A stretch of DNA of 64,000 nucleotides from Lineus longissimus. Taxonomy: Eukaryota > Nemertea > Pilidiophora > Heteronemertea > Lineidae. The stretch spans positions 872,501 through 936,500 of the forward strand of contig NC_088315.1 in the NCBI RefSeq assembly GCF_910592395.1, written 5' to 3'. Position 1 is the first letter of the stretch. Every line of letters starts with the position of its first letter. Both the position numbers and the translations under genes were made by a program. Below the pieces are notes generated by a model that did not search any database, was not told where the DNA came from, and saw only the letters and a list, made by a program, of their open reading frames with translations. Positions 35,275 to 48,680 of this stretch are shown here, in pieces.

Positions 35275-38200
35275 AACATCATACTAACAAGAAACCTTCA
35301 CGCAATCCGCTGCCTGCTCCCGAAAATTCGCACCCACTCATAAACTGATCACAATTTAATAATTCACTTTCAGCTAGTCCCTTTTGGATACATCACAGAA
35401 AGTGTACTACCATGATGAGTTGATTAACTTAAAAATCAATCATTCACAGTATTCCGATTCCGATTCACTAAGTTTAGAATTTGAAATATAAATTGCCAGT
35501 GTCCCTCACTGTCACAAAGGGCCACTCCATCAGGAGTCACAATTATTCCTGCATATGTGTGAATACTATTGCTGACATTCATGTTCCATTCACTAGTTCA
35601 AAATTTCAAGTCTCTAAGCCAAAGGGGACCAATGCACGAGAAGTCACTATCATCCAAATATATACTGCATACTATCGTTGCGTCTATTGACAAGTAGATG
35701 ATATTACTTGAAATATCTGGTTCTGGCAGTGTCCCTTGCCGACACGTTATATGGAACCATACCATTGAGTCCCAAATCGATAGTGAGATCACCCAATCAA
35801 GATTATCTCGGTACAGTCGTAACGCATCAAATCACTACCCGTCAAACATCAGCCTTAGTATAATTTAATTGATCTGGAAAAGGTGAAGCCAAGGCTGTCG
35901 ACCCCCAAGGGGAGAACTGAGATAATGACACAGTCGCTTCCCCAGTCCCGGCGGCTTCCACAATTCAGTCAGAATGGCAGGAGTAAAATGTGCCACTACG
36001 AACAATCAGAATGCCCATCAGGCATGGATTGCACTTTTTGAAAATTCATTCATTGCTGTTGGTAGGGCAGGTGGGTGGCTTCAGGGGACATGACGTATGT
36101 TGTGTTTGTTTCCAATATGACTAGATTAATAACTGGTCGACCCATACTGCCACTAAAATTAGAATCTATTACATTTTTTTTTATATTTCAGATTCTGTAA
36201 TGACTAAATTTTTGTTTGGTTTTATCCATTTGCAGATGCCATGAGCAACACAACTTTTTGCTAATGTTGGATATACCCACAAGGCACAATTACACCAGAT
36301 AGTCTGAGATAGTCGTTGAGGAATAAAAGGGTACAACACAATTTTATTCTGGTCATCCATGTATACTTCTAGCGATGACGGCATATCACCATCTCACATG
36401 ACACAAGGTCAGAAAGCATCCAAGGAACCGCTGTCATTATGCATCCATGACCCTGCAGCATGTTTCTTCAACTTGTTCTGAAGCTTTTGTACGAACCACA
36501 ACTCAGGTTTTTGCTTTGCTATTGAAAAACCATTCTTACACCAAGGCCATCTAATACGTCTAAGGCAATGCACATCTCTACAAGCTGTGTATTCTAACGT
36601 AAGTTGACAATGCATCCATATGAATTGTTAGTGCACTAGCGGACCTCAATTCATACAAAGTATCCTAAGAAAGCTTTTTTCACGGACGTATGTGTTGTTA
36701 GTAGCGGTAGCGTCAAGATGGCAACAAAAAGGTTGTCCATTTAGTTGATTAGAATATGTCGTGTGTGATGGCACTGTCAGATCTCTGGTGATCGGATATC
36801 TGGCAGTTAAGGCGATTTGTAAGACATCTTCTACACAATCAGTGTGACCTTCTGAAACTCCGCTCACTACATATTGCATGAACACTGCCACTTATTCTCG
36901 TTGTCTGTGTTCTTGAATAGCCTCACACTTCTCACATTAAAACTTCGACCATCTGTGAAAATGATGTAACCCTTACCCTTACTATTTAATCCTATTTTCC
37001 AAAATTCTGTCCTATTTTTGATATTTTGATGTTTTTGCACCAATTAAGAGGGACACCACTACATGGCGAGACCAATGCACACTATTTAGCAACTGATGCA
37101 CGGTATTCGGTAGATCATTAGTGTCAAGCGCTATATCTTCTCTTCCTTTGTTGTTTTGTTCAATTACTGACTTCCCTTCCCTTTCATGAAGAAACAATTG
37201 TTTTAGCTTCAAAAGATATCCTGGATCGATACATTATTAAACGGCACCGCTGTTTCTTTAACGCAGGTCGATATGTTTTTCATCTTTTTTGTTCAGTGAT
37301 GGATGAGATTTCATCAGCTTGGCATCAACACTGGAGTGGCATGTACATGGTAACTTTAAAAGAAAACCGGTACTTCCTAATTTTGAAAACGGAAAACATT
37401 TGAGATACTGTCCGGGGAAGAAATCGAAGACCATTATGTTAAATCACAATTCGTGTAATAATACACCTCACCGTCGAATTACACTGGTTCACCGAAGAAC
37501 AATGGTGAACCCCAGAATAAATATTGTGAAACAAGGCAGTGAACTTGTTCATTCCATTAATTGAAATTTTCTATAAAGACCGCGCAGCTGATTTAAGTAT
37601 GACTAATGCCTGCTGAGAAACGTGTGCCATTATGGACCATGGACCCCGCGGAAACACCAATCGATGCGACATCATCCTTGGGCGTTTTTGCAATTAAATT
37701 TCTCCAAATTATCTTGTCTTCTCACCGGTATTAAGTGCTGCGTTTGATTTTTAACTCGTCTCAATTTGTGGCGTGACTCGATCATGTCTATCTTGATCGC
37801 TTAGTTGTAAAATCCGTGTTAGTTGGAGTAGGAATACGCACGACTATAAACGTCATACGTGACCTCTTTATGGACGCCTACTCGAATCTGCTAAGAAAAT
37901 TTATAAAAAAACTTATCAAAGCCTTTTATAACTTTTCAAACAAATAGTGGTTAACCTATCCTTTTGATACAAATATACGTCATACATTCGCAAAGGAAAT
38001 CTGTCTGAAATTTCTTCAGTCTCGTTTTAACAGACAGATATTTTGAAGCTTCTAACTGGCATGAAGGAATTTTGAAAAAAGATAGTATTGCCATGAGAGA
38101 TTTGAGTGAACCGCGTACACACAGTCTTGAAACCGACTCAGAGCAAACGCTGTGTTCACCAATAATTCTTGAGCTGAAAGTTACTAATGCATGGTACATG

Positions 38201-39165
38201 CCCACGTCTCGTCAATACACTTGGTTACCTTATCCTAGTTCAAAGCGCCAGTTATAGATAATATAACTTTTATGGCAGAAATAGATATCAGCAAGGATAT
38301 ATCATTGATACACCTGACATGAATGATGTGAATGACATTAATGTGTTTTCATAGGATATCCACCAACGGATCAGTCAGAACCAAAACATGATAATCGATC
38401 ATCGCTGATCAGAATAGACCATCGCCTCCAGGGCTGTCAGCGTATCTAGTAACTTGTAAATGGGTGGGAAATGTTCAATTGTCATAAGATGTTGGTTTGT
38501 ATGCACTGGAACTGACAAATGTATGGTTCATAGTTTAATAGAAACGAGCCACTTGGTACAGTTGACAGTAAATTACTTTCAAATACAGCTCAATATCACA
38601 TTTGATCACTGACAGGTGGAACTCATTCAACCATCTCGTTCCCAGTTATTTCTAGCCTTCTATTACATGCGTTGAAGCGCTTTGCACGCGGAAGAACAAT
38701 CGTCATGACAAAGCTTGCAAGGTGCTATGATTAGTCTCCATTGTGTGACTGGACAATTCCGTTGAGTTTACATCTAGATGGCATATTATATTACAAATCC
38801 TATCTATGTTTGCCCAGTCCTGGCTTGGCATGAGATGGAATATCACATAACGGCAAAAATGTAAATAAAAGGCGCGCCATCGACTGCACGGGCGACAACA
38901 TTGTAATTCTAAGAATTGCGGACTCCTTGTTCATTAAATTTCAATTGAAATGATGACAGTTGAGAAAAACATTTGTCAAGCTATTTGAATCACGATGGAA
39001 GGCGTTAAATCGGGCGCTTAGCAGAGACAAAGTGTCTACAATTTATGTAAACGGTCATATGGAAAGTGGAAATGGAAACTAATTACAACTTGCTGTTTGG
39101 CGAGTACGTGGTAGGGCAGCAGCCTTCATGACCCGTTAATGTTATTCAACTATCTATCAGATCGA
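35275..39165. other. Non-coding stretch with a run of minus-strand frames
   Basis: Four minus-strand frames of 66-81 codons follow each other at 37212-37012, 36891-36646, 36615-36409 and 36384-36181, separated by stops and frame changes. Such a series can be a decayed coding element, but no domain is recognised, and a lone YMDD in the last one lacks the context of a reverse transcriptase. A T-rich acceptor-like tract ends in CAG at about 36191 (plus strand), with stops soon after. Nothing else is supported. Confidence 0.45.
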
Positions 39166-39187
39166 TCTATCTATCTATCTATCTGTT
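39166..39187. repeat. (ATCT)n microsatellite
   Basis: About five tetranucleotides directly before GTTTTTCAG. It also supplies most of the pyrimidines of the acceptor-like site that follows. Confidence 0.8.
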
Positions 39188-39193
39188 TTTCAG

Positions 39194-39472
39194 AAACAAG
39201 TCTCTTTCCACATGCTCGAACGATTCTACAGATCGAAGTCCGTCCTTTTGCCTCACCTGTCTCTCTTGGTGTGGCCTGATGGAGGAGTGGTGGCCAAACT
39301 CAGGAGTATCCCACACTATGAATGCCATGATTCACTCTTTGACTCATTGTTTGATCGACATTGCAAAGCAAACCGATCCAGAGTTATCAAATTGTTGAGG
39401 TGTCTCCCAATGCACCGGGGACCCGCGAGGGGACAAAGGAACTACTTACCACAATGGTCTGAGATGGCGTGA
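39194..39472 (+). CDS. Possible last coding exon, unknown protein
   Basis: TCTATCTGTTTTTCAG ends at 39193 and makes one of the strongest acceptor-like sites in the window. The next 93 codons (starting KQVSFHMLERFYRSKS) are open to a TGA at 39470-39472. The frame begins cleanly at the first base after the AG (phase 0). An AATAAA at 39686-39691, 214 nt past the stop, could end the transcript, so acceptor, stop, short 3' UTR and poly(A) signal are in correct order. Residue use is mixed, with several Cys and His in the second half (ECHD, RHCKANRS, LRCLPMHRG). No family is recognised and no upstream exon is identified. The pyrimidine tract comes partly from the microsatellite, which weakens the case. 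Confidence 0.3.
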   Translation, partial: KQVSFHMLERFYRSKSVLLPHLSLLVWPDGGVVAKLRSIPHYECHDSLFDSLFDRHCKANRSRVIKLLRCLPMHRGPARGQRNYLPQWSEMA

Positions 39473-39685
39473 AGGACTGATGAAGTATTTGGGGAATTTA
39501 TTATCAGAGTTAGTGCCTCCTTGATTCAAATGGCGAGCGGTGTGCGATTTCAGGAGATTAAATGATGACTTGTTTAGTGTCTACATCGTCTGGATTCGCT
39601 CTGTAATCTTGATTTGAGAGGATTTGCGTTATTTGTGGGATTTAACCAATCCTGGATTAAACTGAATAGAATCTTCATGTACTGG

Positions 39686-39691
39686 AATAAA
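39686..39691 (+). terminator. AATAAA poly(A) signal candidate
   Basis: Canonical hexamer downstream of the possible exon at 39194-39472, with T-rich DNA about 25 bp later (near 39713-39724). Such hexamers are common by chance in AT-rich DNA. Confidence 0.3.
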
Positions 39692-42600
39692 AGTCTTTGC
39701 AATATAACCATGTTTCATTTTATTTCCAAATGTTTATCTTATTTAAGCATGAATGAAAGATGAATGATCCCACTGGGATTCCAGCATGCCTTTCAAATGC
39801 AACTATGCAGCTTTTCTGAAATTGGTCGATAGGGCAAAAGAAAAGTGCTCCGGATATCAGTGACCTAATGCGGGAACGTTTGGTTGGTTGGACTTTAAAA
39901 AGTGGGGAGGGAAAAATTGGTGTGTGTGGAGGGGGGATGACGACATGAAGACCTACGAAAGACCAACAGCCAAAACAATTCACATACAATAATGTCAAAG
40001 CTCAAAGCAGCAAAAAATGCCCCTGTATTGCATATATAACCTTTCCTCCTGCGCCCAACACCATGTTTTAAGACAAGAGGTCTTTCTTTGAATACGAAGT
40101 GACAGTTCCACTTAGGACCTTCTGACAACGGATACTGGCTAATTGAGATGCAAACTCGTTACTTCTCCTCGAAACTCCATCAATATTTAAGTTGGCATTA
40201 AGTACTGTCGTGCCGATCTTCAAGTAGGATGTGCTCTGACAATACTTAACTCGACTTTGGAGTTACGTGCAAGAACATATGAAATGCCGGTAAAGGTATT
40301 CGTTGTGTAGGAACATAATAAGTGGAGGCTGAATTGCTGTTCAACATGGATACAAACTTCCTTATGATAGAACAGTTATTCTGGTGATTACTCAAGTCGC
40401 GCACGATCATCAAGTGCTGAGATTTGCCTCGTTCAACATCTCTGATGCCTTCACTCGCAAGAAAAGGGAGTCTCTTGGTACCTGTTTCAGCGGTATGACA
40501 GGGAAAACGCAATGTCCCCAAGGACCAAATTCATAACCGCCCAACGACACAACCCAGTCATTGAGAAAATGGATTACTGGCAAATCATCAGTACAAATAG
40601 GGAAGACAAATAGACAAACCGGGCTTATCCCACTTCAGCACCGAGCCCAATCCTTACAATGCAATGACAATAAGCCAATTTCTATTACACAATGATGTAA
40701 TAGTTTTATGACAATGTCGGTGGATTAGCACCCTCCTGATGATGGCTAGTCCGGGGATTACACCATTAGTTATCAGCTAGCCATCTAGCCTGGAGGTGGG
40801 CAGTGAATTTGAGCCGGTAGATCAGACTGTTCGGTTACATCAAACGGAGAAGTCAGGTCCAAAAAAAATCAAATATCAAATATAGACCAATGGGCGCAAT
40901 AACCCGGGTGATCAAATGCCGCAATTTTCATAGAAAATTAGAGTTGATGACACGTAATTATGAGTTTCTCATGTGATTGCTCTACCAAACATTTGGGTCT
41001 AATGTTTTCAAACACTTTGACGAAACTGCCTGGGTGTTGGTATGATTTGAAGCGGAAAGGACAGGGCAATTCGACCTGGCCGTCGAATATAGCATCCAAG
41101 GGAGATTTCAAGACAAACTGGATGACATTGTCGTAATGTGTGCGATATTGCTCGATATTAAAGTCTGGTGGCACATCAATCGAACCATCTTTTCTTCCTT
41201 TTTTTGTTCATGAAAATGGGTTGGCTTGTCACCAGAAAACGTGTGTAGGAATTTTCTGGCAATTTGAAAGAGAGATGTAGCACCGTATAGATAGAGGCAA
41301 GTGGATTTTTTTCAGATGCTCTATTAAACCTTTTCTCCGGTAAAGGATATTTTAAGCAGAAACATTGTCATTCCATAGCCACTTAACTAAATCCTTTTGA
41401 TGATAAGCTAAAATTGGCTAAACGGCTATTAGGATAAGACAAGGACTCGTCTTTTAGGCTAACTGACACGATTCTCTAAATCAGAGCTTTTCACACCAAA
41501 TGCTCTACGATAAACTGGTTACTCCTTGAGCATCACCTCCGGGTCCTGTCATCGATTATTTTAATACATTGCAATTACTAGATCCTAATGTAAGTCAATG
41601 AAACGGCTTATAACTAATACACTGGGCAACAGAGTCATTTGGTCTTTGTGTATCATTGCCTTGGGCAGTGTCATTACTGTCCGAGATTGTGACAGGAGGG
41701 TGGGAGAGACAGAGTCAATGGGGCTAGAAGCTCTTCAAAGGTTGGTGGAGAATGGTTGATATCTTGATCTGGTGATATGAAGAATATTTGCCATTGTTTC
41801 AGTTACTGTGCATGGGAAAGTAAAATAATGAGAAACTGAGGAATCGTTTGGATCAGATGCCGAGTAGGACGAAACTTTGGCTTCTCATGTGCACAGGTTT
41901 GGAAGGAAATAACATTGTTGTGGGTATGATGACATGTACATACACATGGAGATTTTAAAGATGATGGGACCAATGTTTTGTTTAAGTAATTACTGAAAAA
42001 GTAGGACAAAACCTCATGTGTCCTGTGCGTGTTAGTTTGGGAGGACGTATCATTGTTACAGACAGTACAATGTCTGTGAATCTGACATCTTCCTCCAGTC
42101 TGCTTCTAAACGATGCTAGGCAATCTGATAATAAGCTTGGCATTGATCTATGTAAGGGGCTTTAATCTCTTCAGATGCGTCCCTCGTAGGTGGTTGAACT
42201 GGAGGGATCAACTTCTAATTCTAACTTATTCGAGATGGGAACCATCTTAAAACAGCTAGCTATGACTCAGTTTGATAGCATTTTAAGTAAACATCAAGTA
42301 GTACACCCACGAACGGCAGCGCCCTGTCATCCAGTAGTCTTTAAACTCGTCTTTGTGGGAGTATCTGGTTTATCATCGTCCCTCCTGAATTACAACTGAA
42401 TAGTAGCAATGTATTGTTTCAGGAAAACCTCTGACTCAGTGTGGTATTATTCTAAACATTAAGGGACGAAACATATCAAGATACAGGGGTCTTTAAAATC
42501 CTGCAGATTCACTTGGCGGTGCATTCTCAAAGGAATGTCCGCAAGGGATGAAATGACAGTTGATCCCTTCTTAAAACGCATCCGATGTTCCATTGAAAGG

Positions 42601-42828
42601 GATCCCACTTTCATGAGTAATACTGAAGTATGTCGACATTTCATTGATGAGCATAAATATAATATGCACAAGTAGTCTGAATCAACGACGATACAGCTTC
42701 AACATACCACATGACTTTGCATTCAATTAGCATTGAATTAGCTGTACGTTGCTTTTTACCGGCAGTTTTCATTTAATAATGATACTTAAACTTGTCACCT
42801 GGTCTTGTTCATTTTCTTCTCTCCCTCT
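39692..42828. other. Non-coding stretch, no gene seen
   Basis: Only short frames without recognisable content. CCAAATTCATAA at about 40529 resembles part of the inverted repeat of the element at 4577-4741, but no partner end is present nearby. Confidence 0.55.

Positions 42829-42881
<53 letters not shown>
42829..42881. repeat. (ATC)17 microsatellite
   Basis: Uninterrupted trinucleotide run of 53 bp. It is likely to vary in length between individuals. Confidence 0.95.
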
Positions 42882-42972
42882 TGCTCACTAAACACCTACG
42901 AGGTTGTTATCTACAGTAGTGTTTCTTTAACAAAATAAACTTTCATTCATTGAATCACACATTCAATACGTT

Positions 42973-42986
42973 GGGGGGGGGGGGGG
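42973..42986 (+). repeat. G14 homopolymer
   Basis: Fourteen consecutive G. Length may be uncertain in the assembly. Confidence 0.9.
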
Positions 42987-44364
42987 TCGGTCGAGAAACA
43001 GAACCCTTTGACTACTCACAGTCTTTCGTGCTTTCAAACCCTACTCTAATTTCTAATTTGATAAAGTAAAAGTTAATGATTGCTTCAACATCGTATGTGA
43101 CAAGCAATTCAAAAAGAACACATGTTTCTACGCACTTGGATATCCAATTACCTCCGATTTTCTTCGAGTCTATTTTAGTATACTTGGTATATTATGCTAG
43201 TAGACTTAGCAGGAATTACTAGTACACTTAGGATGGACTGAACTAATTTCTTGTCGTGTTGGTCTCGTCTTCGTATCAAGTGTCCAATCTCTATTCAAGA
43301 GACGTACAAGATTTAAGCGATAAGATACGAAGGGACATCTTCTAATTGACTAATCACGTTAGAATTAGTATGGGTGTTTGATTGAAATAATAAGATAGTT
43401 GGACTCTCTAATCAGTAAGGAGGTAAAGCGTGATCTTATTAAAAGAAGACCTACATAATTATAGATCTATTCTTGTTCCAATGACTTGCGGACATACTTA
43501 CAAGCAATAGACAAATTAACTTTAACTGTATGGACCATCGACTTCTAGATACTTTGTAGAAGAGGATCGAGGGAACACGTTTTACAACATTGTTCTAAAT
43601 AAAGATGGCAGCAATGGCAGCTTTTACCGTGTCTCCTTTTGGCTTATGATTATATCCTTGTAGATATAATCGTAACTGTCAAACAGGTCGTCGATCTTGT
43701 GAAGAACTTAGTCATCATCAGATCACGAAGCCACTTCGCAAGAAAGTAGAAATGACACGAATGATCAAACCGTGATGACTTCGATTGGTCATCAGACCTT
43801 CTGCTCTTCCTCATAACTCAGCATCCCATAACGGCGCTTTGTCTGAGCAAGCATAACATTGACTAAAGACAATCTTAGTTTTATGAGACACTGAAAGAAG
43901 ATGTCAAATTTCTCATCAAGCAGACAGTGAAACGTGCCCAACAGAGGACCACACATGTCCGTCTCACCGCGATTGCCTTAAGACAGGTCATCGTGCCTCT
44001 GCACCAAAACGACTTCAAATAATTCTTTGTCTAAAGGACCCTAATAGAGGCAGCCGCATAAACAGAGCGACATTTGTCAAATCCTCCAAGGAAGTCGTGG
44101 TCTGAATAACAAGGTGCCAAGAGGGTCTCGCCAAGGTGTTAAGACATTTACCTCACGCACAGAGGTTATGATAATGGCAGCATGCATTGGCGATTTACCT
44201 AATAGAGGGCATGGCCTTAACTCAATTTTCGTGATGGATTTCGGCCCAAGGATCTTCCTGAGGCAATATGGTCAACAAATTGTGTTGTGTGATGATTACT
44301 TGACATTGTCTGGAATAATACAGAGGTAAAAATGATTAGATTTGTGCTCGGGGCTGTGATGTGT

Positions 44365-44452
44365 CTACGGAAGACCTGCCGCGGTGGGCGCAGACATCTG
44401 GTCACGCTGGGCTTAAAACTCCGCGGCCTCCGGCGCCTAGGGCCGCACTGCA
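44365..44452. other. GC-rich, CpG-containing patch
   Basis: The 88 bp contain repeated CCGCGG and GGCGC-type motifs, against AT-rich surroundings. On both strands it lies within open frames of 72-78 codons. It could be a fragment of a coding exon or a short CpG-dense regulatory site. No splice signals clearly frame it. Confidence 0.35.
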
Positions 44453-45254
44453 AGACAAATTACTCCAAAGGAAAACAATCTGATATTAAGGAACTCAGGG
44501 TGGAGGAGATGGGTTGTATTCTTATTGCCATCGATGTCCATTTATTGTAGCTAGCTTCTGGCGATTCTGAGACAGAAAGTGATATGAGATGTGGTGAAAT
44601 TCTATATTCAGCTACCAAGACAATGTATTGATAATTAGGGCGAAACTTTTGATATGTTATTATCCGGAACCTGGTTACATAATAAAGAAACTCAGTTTGT
44701 ATTCTCATCTGCACCAGGTCCATTTGCTTCCAGCTGCAGCTCATTGTCAAGGGCGGTGGCCAGTAATAGAAAACTCCCAATATCATAATTGCATATCTGG
44801 ATAACGACATAATCTGCAGTTACAATGATCCTAAAAAGTGAAGCACTTTCAACGAACCTTTCAATTTCGAAATGGTAGGAGGTGAGAAGTCTACAATCAA
44901 GAGTGCCACGCGCATCCTGCCCTGACAGTCTCTATCCGCCGCCTAGAGCAGACCGGTCAACCCCACACTGCGGTGACTAGTCTCCTGTAGAGCCGGCTGG
45001 AACCGGCACTCTTAAGCCTTCCAGTCATATCGTTAAGGTCAAATTCATTTCAAAATTGAATTGTGAATTTGTAATTATACCCTAAGGAAGTGGTAAGCCG
45101 TTTAGATTTTCACAAGGAGATTGACATCGATGGAAAGCATTTGGAAAGTCAAGTCGACTCTTAAAAGCACTTGACTGATGTCTGTAATTGGAGAAGTCGA
45201 AACGTTCATTTTTCTCAATAGAAATGTATCAACTGCTTTACTTGCTTTTCACAG

Positions 45255-45287
45255 AGAACTGTGCTGCAGCTGCTGCAATGAACAATG
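45255..45287 (+). other. Possible 33-nt microexon
   Basis: A strong acceptor-like tract (TTTACTTGCTTTTCACAG ending at 45254) and a donor-like ATG|GTAAAT at 45288 bracket 33 bases. Two frames are open across it: one Cys-rich (ELCCSCCNEQ) and one Ala-rich (NCAAAAAMNN). The GCTGCAGCTGCTGC content could equally be a simple repeat. Confidence 0.2.
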
Positions 45288-48200
45288 GTAAATAGCGAGA
45301 ACAGCTCAGAGATCAGTGAAAGCATTGGCAGTAGGAAAAAAACTCCGCCATGTTAGTTGACGAATAAAATCAGTCGCTAATTGCGACAATCTAGGATAAA
45401 ACCGAAACGGTATCCTCGGCTATTTTGATTTCTGTTGAATTAGTTGATTAAAGTGCAATGACATTCACTTTATTTGTCATACCATCATTGAAATCAAATG
45501 TCCACCCACGACTGCTAGCTATATAACAGTGATGGGCATAGACAACACGGAGCATGTGCTAGTATAAGATAGTCTAAGATGGATGTGGACAGATATGCAC
45601 TTTAATGATGAGGCAACACTGATGACAATATCAATTACAAAGGAACTCCGTGACTAGAAATGAAGATTTCTGTTGACAACCCAGTGAGTGGGGTCGGATT
45701 TTTCCTTTGTGTTATTGATGTGACCCCTGGAAAAGGGTCCTGTGTCATGTATATTACTCAATTATACCAGACACCATGCTTATCGTCTTTGGGATGATAT
45801 TGGCTAATATTGCCGACTGTAGTAGGGGAATAATTGCGTTCTCAATAATGTATTCATATTTCACAGATCCCAGTCTTTGAATGATGATTGATATACAAAC
45901 TCTGTTTTAGTTTTTCCATCTTTAACAAAGGAATATAAAGCTGGTATTTAGCTAGTTAGTTTGGTCGTAGCAGCTAATCACATTCTTTTTCATGGACGGA
46001 CATCGATCAAACGGACCACTTTAAGACCCGGTTTTTAAATTCGAAACGTGCGTGTATCTTTTTGGAACTGGAGGCTTCCCTTCTGGTTAAAACAAGTCAT
46101 GCCCAAAGAAATTGTCCAATGTATCAGCCGAGTTCCACCCTTGATAACATTATCCCACGCTCCCCTGCCCTCAACGCACATGCTTTGTCCTGCTTGTCAA
46201 AGCTATCATCTGGTCAGTGTCCACTGGACAGCTGACCCCCGCCCAATGCCAGATGACGCTGGGCTCGTCAATGAAGCAATGTCCACTAATAATAATACGT
46301 TCAATTGATTGGGAGACAGTGACTGTTGGAAGATTTAACAATACCCGATATGATAGTAAGAGATCTGAGGATGTAAGGCCAGGGTCATTAATTTGAGGGG
46401 CAGGCTCGAATGGATGGTGCCTGCGAATGAAGACGATATACTGTCATATTTCCAATGAATGACAGTTGGTCATCGTCGCTAAACAAAGGTAAAATATATC
46501 GTACCAGAACTACCCATCAATTAACCGGTATCACTGGTTACGATATTACTGGTTTTCATTCAGTTTTGTGCATTAGGAAATATCCTAATGCCATGGCATA
46601 TTTGACGAACTACACTGTAAGTAAAAACACCAAAAACAAATTCTTCATCTCAACCAATCCGACGGACGATTGATAAACAACACCCTAAAGTATATTTAAG
46701 AAATACATACCTAACTATATGATAAGGCAGTTATATGATATTACAATTGATATGTATCTCCAAGTTATTCGTTAGACAACCGAACAGTCTTTGAAGCTTT
46801 AATCATGCTAAAAGGCATTTCTGATATAAACTGAAGAAAGGGAAAAGTATCCTAAAGACGTCAGCGTTACCCGAGTTGCACATATTTTCTTTAATTTTGT
46901 ATAATGTCATCAGTCACTTGTCTAATCTTTTCGATTTTCCTCGTGTGAAATGTAGTCCCTTCGCCTGGGAGACAATCCTAGCTATTATTCTTTATGATTA
47001 TGATCGTTAGATGTACAGCTAGAGAAACCATGCAGATAACGATCGTATTACGACATATAGGGTATATGACTAAAAAGTCAAAACGACAAGAAGATTTTGA
47101 CAACAGTGAGTGTCAACTTCCCCTCGGCTTCCCACCAGAGCAAGCCCGCCCAATTTAACCAGTTATCAAACTATGCATTCTGGAAAAGCGCGCTTAATAG
47201 CCTGATGAAAATCCTCCAGGATACAAAACCCTTGGTCACAGTCAAACCCCGGTGGACTATTTACCAATGGAATAGCCCTTGAACTCTTGATATAGCACTG
47301 GAGTGGTCTAATGAGGGTAATCAGAGGTACCTTCTCTCAATATGGGGTCGATTGTCAGCGTTTACAAGCAGTTTATCGCATTAATAGGATGAATTTGTCA
47401 TAGTTGGATTACAATCTGCCTGCAAGGTAAGGGTCATCCTACACCTGTCCCCCATCCGTTGAGGATGATAGTTCCTTTTCTGGATCATTTTGGGATAGCT
47501 TGACTAGGATTATTAAGCATGGTTAAATATAAGCAAGCTTTTTGTTGTGCCTTTGTAGATGTCATATTGTGTAGAAACGGATTATGAAGGTTTAAATTTA
47601 AAAAGCGATCCTGGTCAATAACCACATAACATTATTTCATTCTTGATACGAATACAAAGAGGACCAACACTAAAATAGCGTGATATCTCTTAACAAAAAG
47701 CCAATAATCATATCAGTATGAGAGACGCATCAAAGGATAAAACAGTGACGCACATACGATACTGAATTACTGACAATAACAACACAAAGTCAAGTAAGCA
47801 AATCAGAAGTTTGTTCACCACGATATCCCTTAAGTACAAACAAAAATAATTGAACTCCCAACTCAACTTGCAAGAAATTTGATTTGATTATCCATAACGC
47901 CCTAAGCTATAATATCCAACAATAGCATGTTATTAAACACTAAGTCAAAACCAACATATTATGATTTCCCATTGCTATAGAAGTCATATTTATCATACAG
48001 GACAACACAGGGAACACAGTTGCCTCGGGCGGTGCGCTTACCTCATCGAAATATCATATTCCGTTATGAAATTGGCTCGGAACATTCTAGACGCAGTCCT
48101 AGCCCTGTTTGATTATTTTTCATCAGTCGATGATATTCCCAGGTCAACAGTTTACGGCAAACATTATGAGAACTATCATGTTCCTTAAAGAGAAACCCAC

Positions 48201-48662
48201 AGCTCATCCTTTGATTACTATGCCAACACAATGACGCACTTGGTGGTTCAGTTATCTAACCGATGTTGAGTTAAACTTGAAACAAAATCTTTGAAATGTA
48301 GTTGTTATGTGTTTCAACTTCGATAAAAAAGATTAGAATTAGAATTATTAGATTTGTTTACTTTGGCCTTAGGCTGTTTGTTTTGAGGCACTGGTTTTGT
48401 GATTATTAGGTTTCAGGTTTACCAGTTTAATGTCATAGCAGTACGTGTCACAGCCATACTGGCCTAGGGAATGATTCAATTACGGAGGATCGTAATTATA
48501 TGATGGAGGAATAGTATGTTGTAAAGCGAAATACTTTTAAAATATCGTCTGGAGAGACATGTTATTTTGTCGATGTTTGATACACAGAGTGATTTAATAG
48601 CACCAGAAGGAAAGCGAATACTGCAGCAGCGGTAATGTTATTGTAAAACAAAACATGTGTGT

Positions 48663-48680
48663 GGGGGGGGGGGGGGGGGG
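48663..48680 (+). repeat. G18 homopolymer after (TG)n
   Basis: Eighteen G directly after ATGTGTGT. It can form intermolecular or intramolecular quadruplexes and is prone to slippage. Confidence 0.92.

Larger units (their letters stand above)
42987..48662. other. Non-coding stretch, no gene firmly seen
   Basis: Contains a GC-rich, CpG-containing patch (44365-44452), a small hairpin GCCGG-CTGGAA-CCGGC near 44992-45007, and the microexon candidate at 45255-45287. Frames of 60-116 codons on both strands are not recognisable. Confidence 0.5.

Noticed and set aside
34865-35282. Leucine-rich and Ser/Thr/Tyr-rich minus-strand proteins of 132 and 137 codons
   Set aside because: Both are produced by the 18/24-bp minisatellite, whose period keeps several frames open at once.
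36181-36384. YMDD in a minus-strand frame as a reverse transcriptase signature
   Set aside because: The four residues stand alone. The hydrophobic residues and other reverse transcriptase motifs expected before and after them are missing, and the frame is only 67 codons.
40529-40540. CCAAATTCATAA as a second copy of the MITE at 4577-4741
   Set aside because: Only about 12 bp match and no inverted partner lies nearby.
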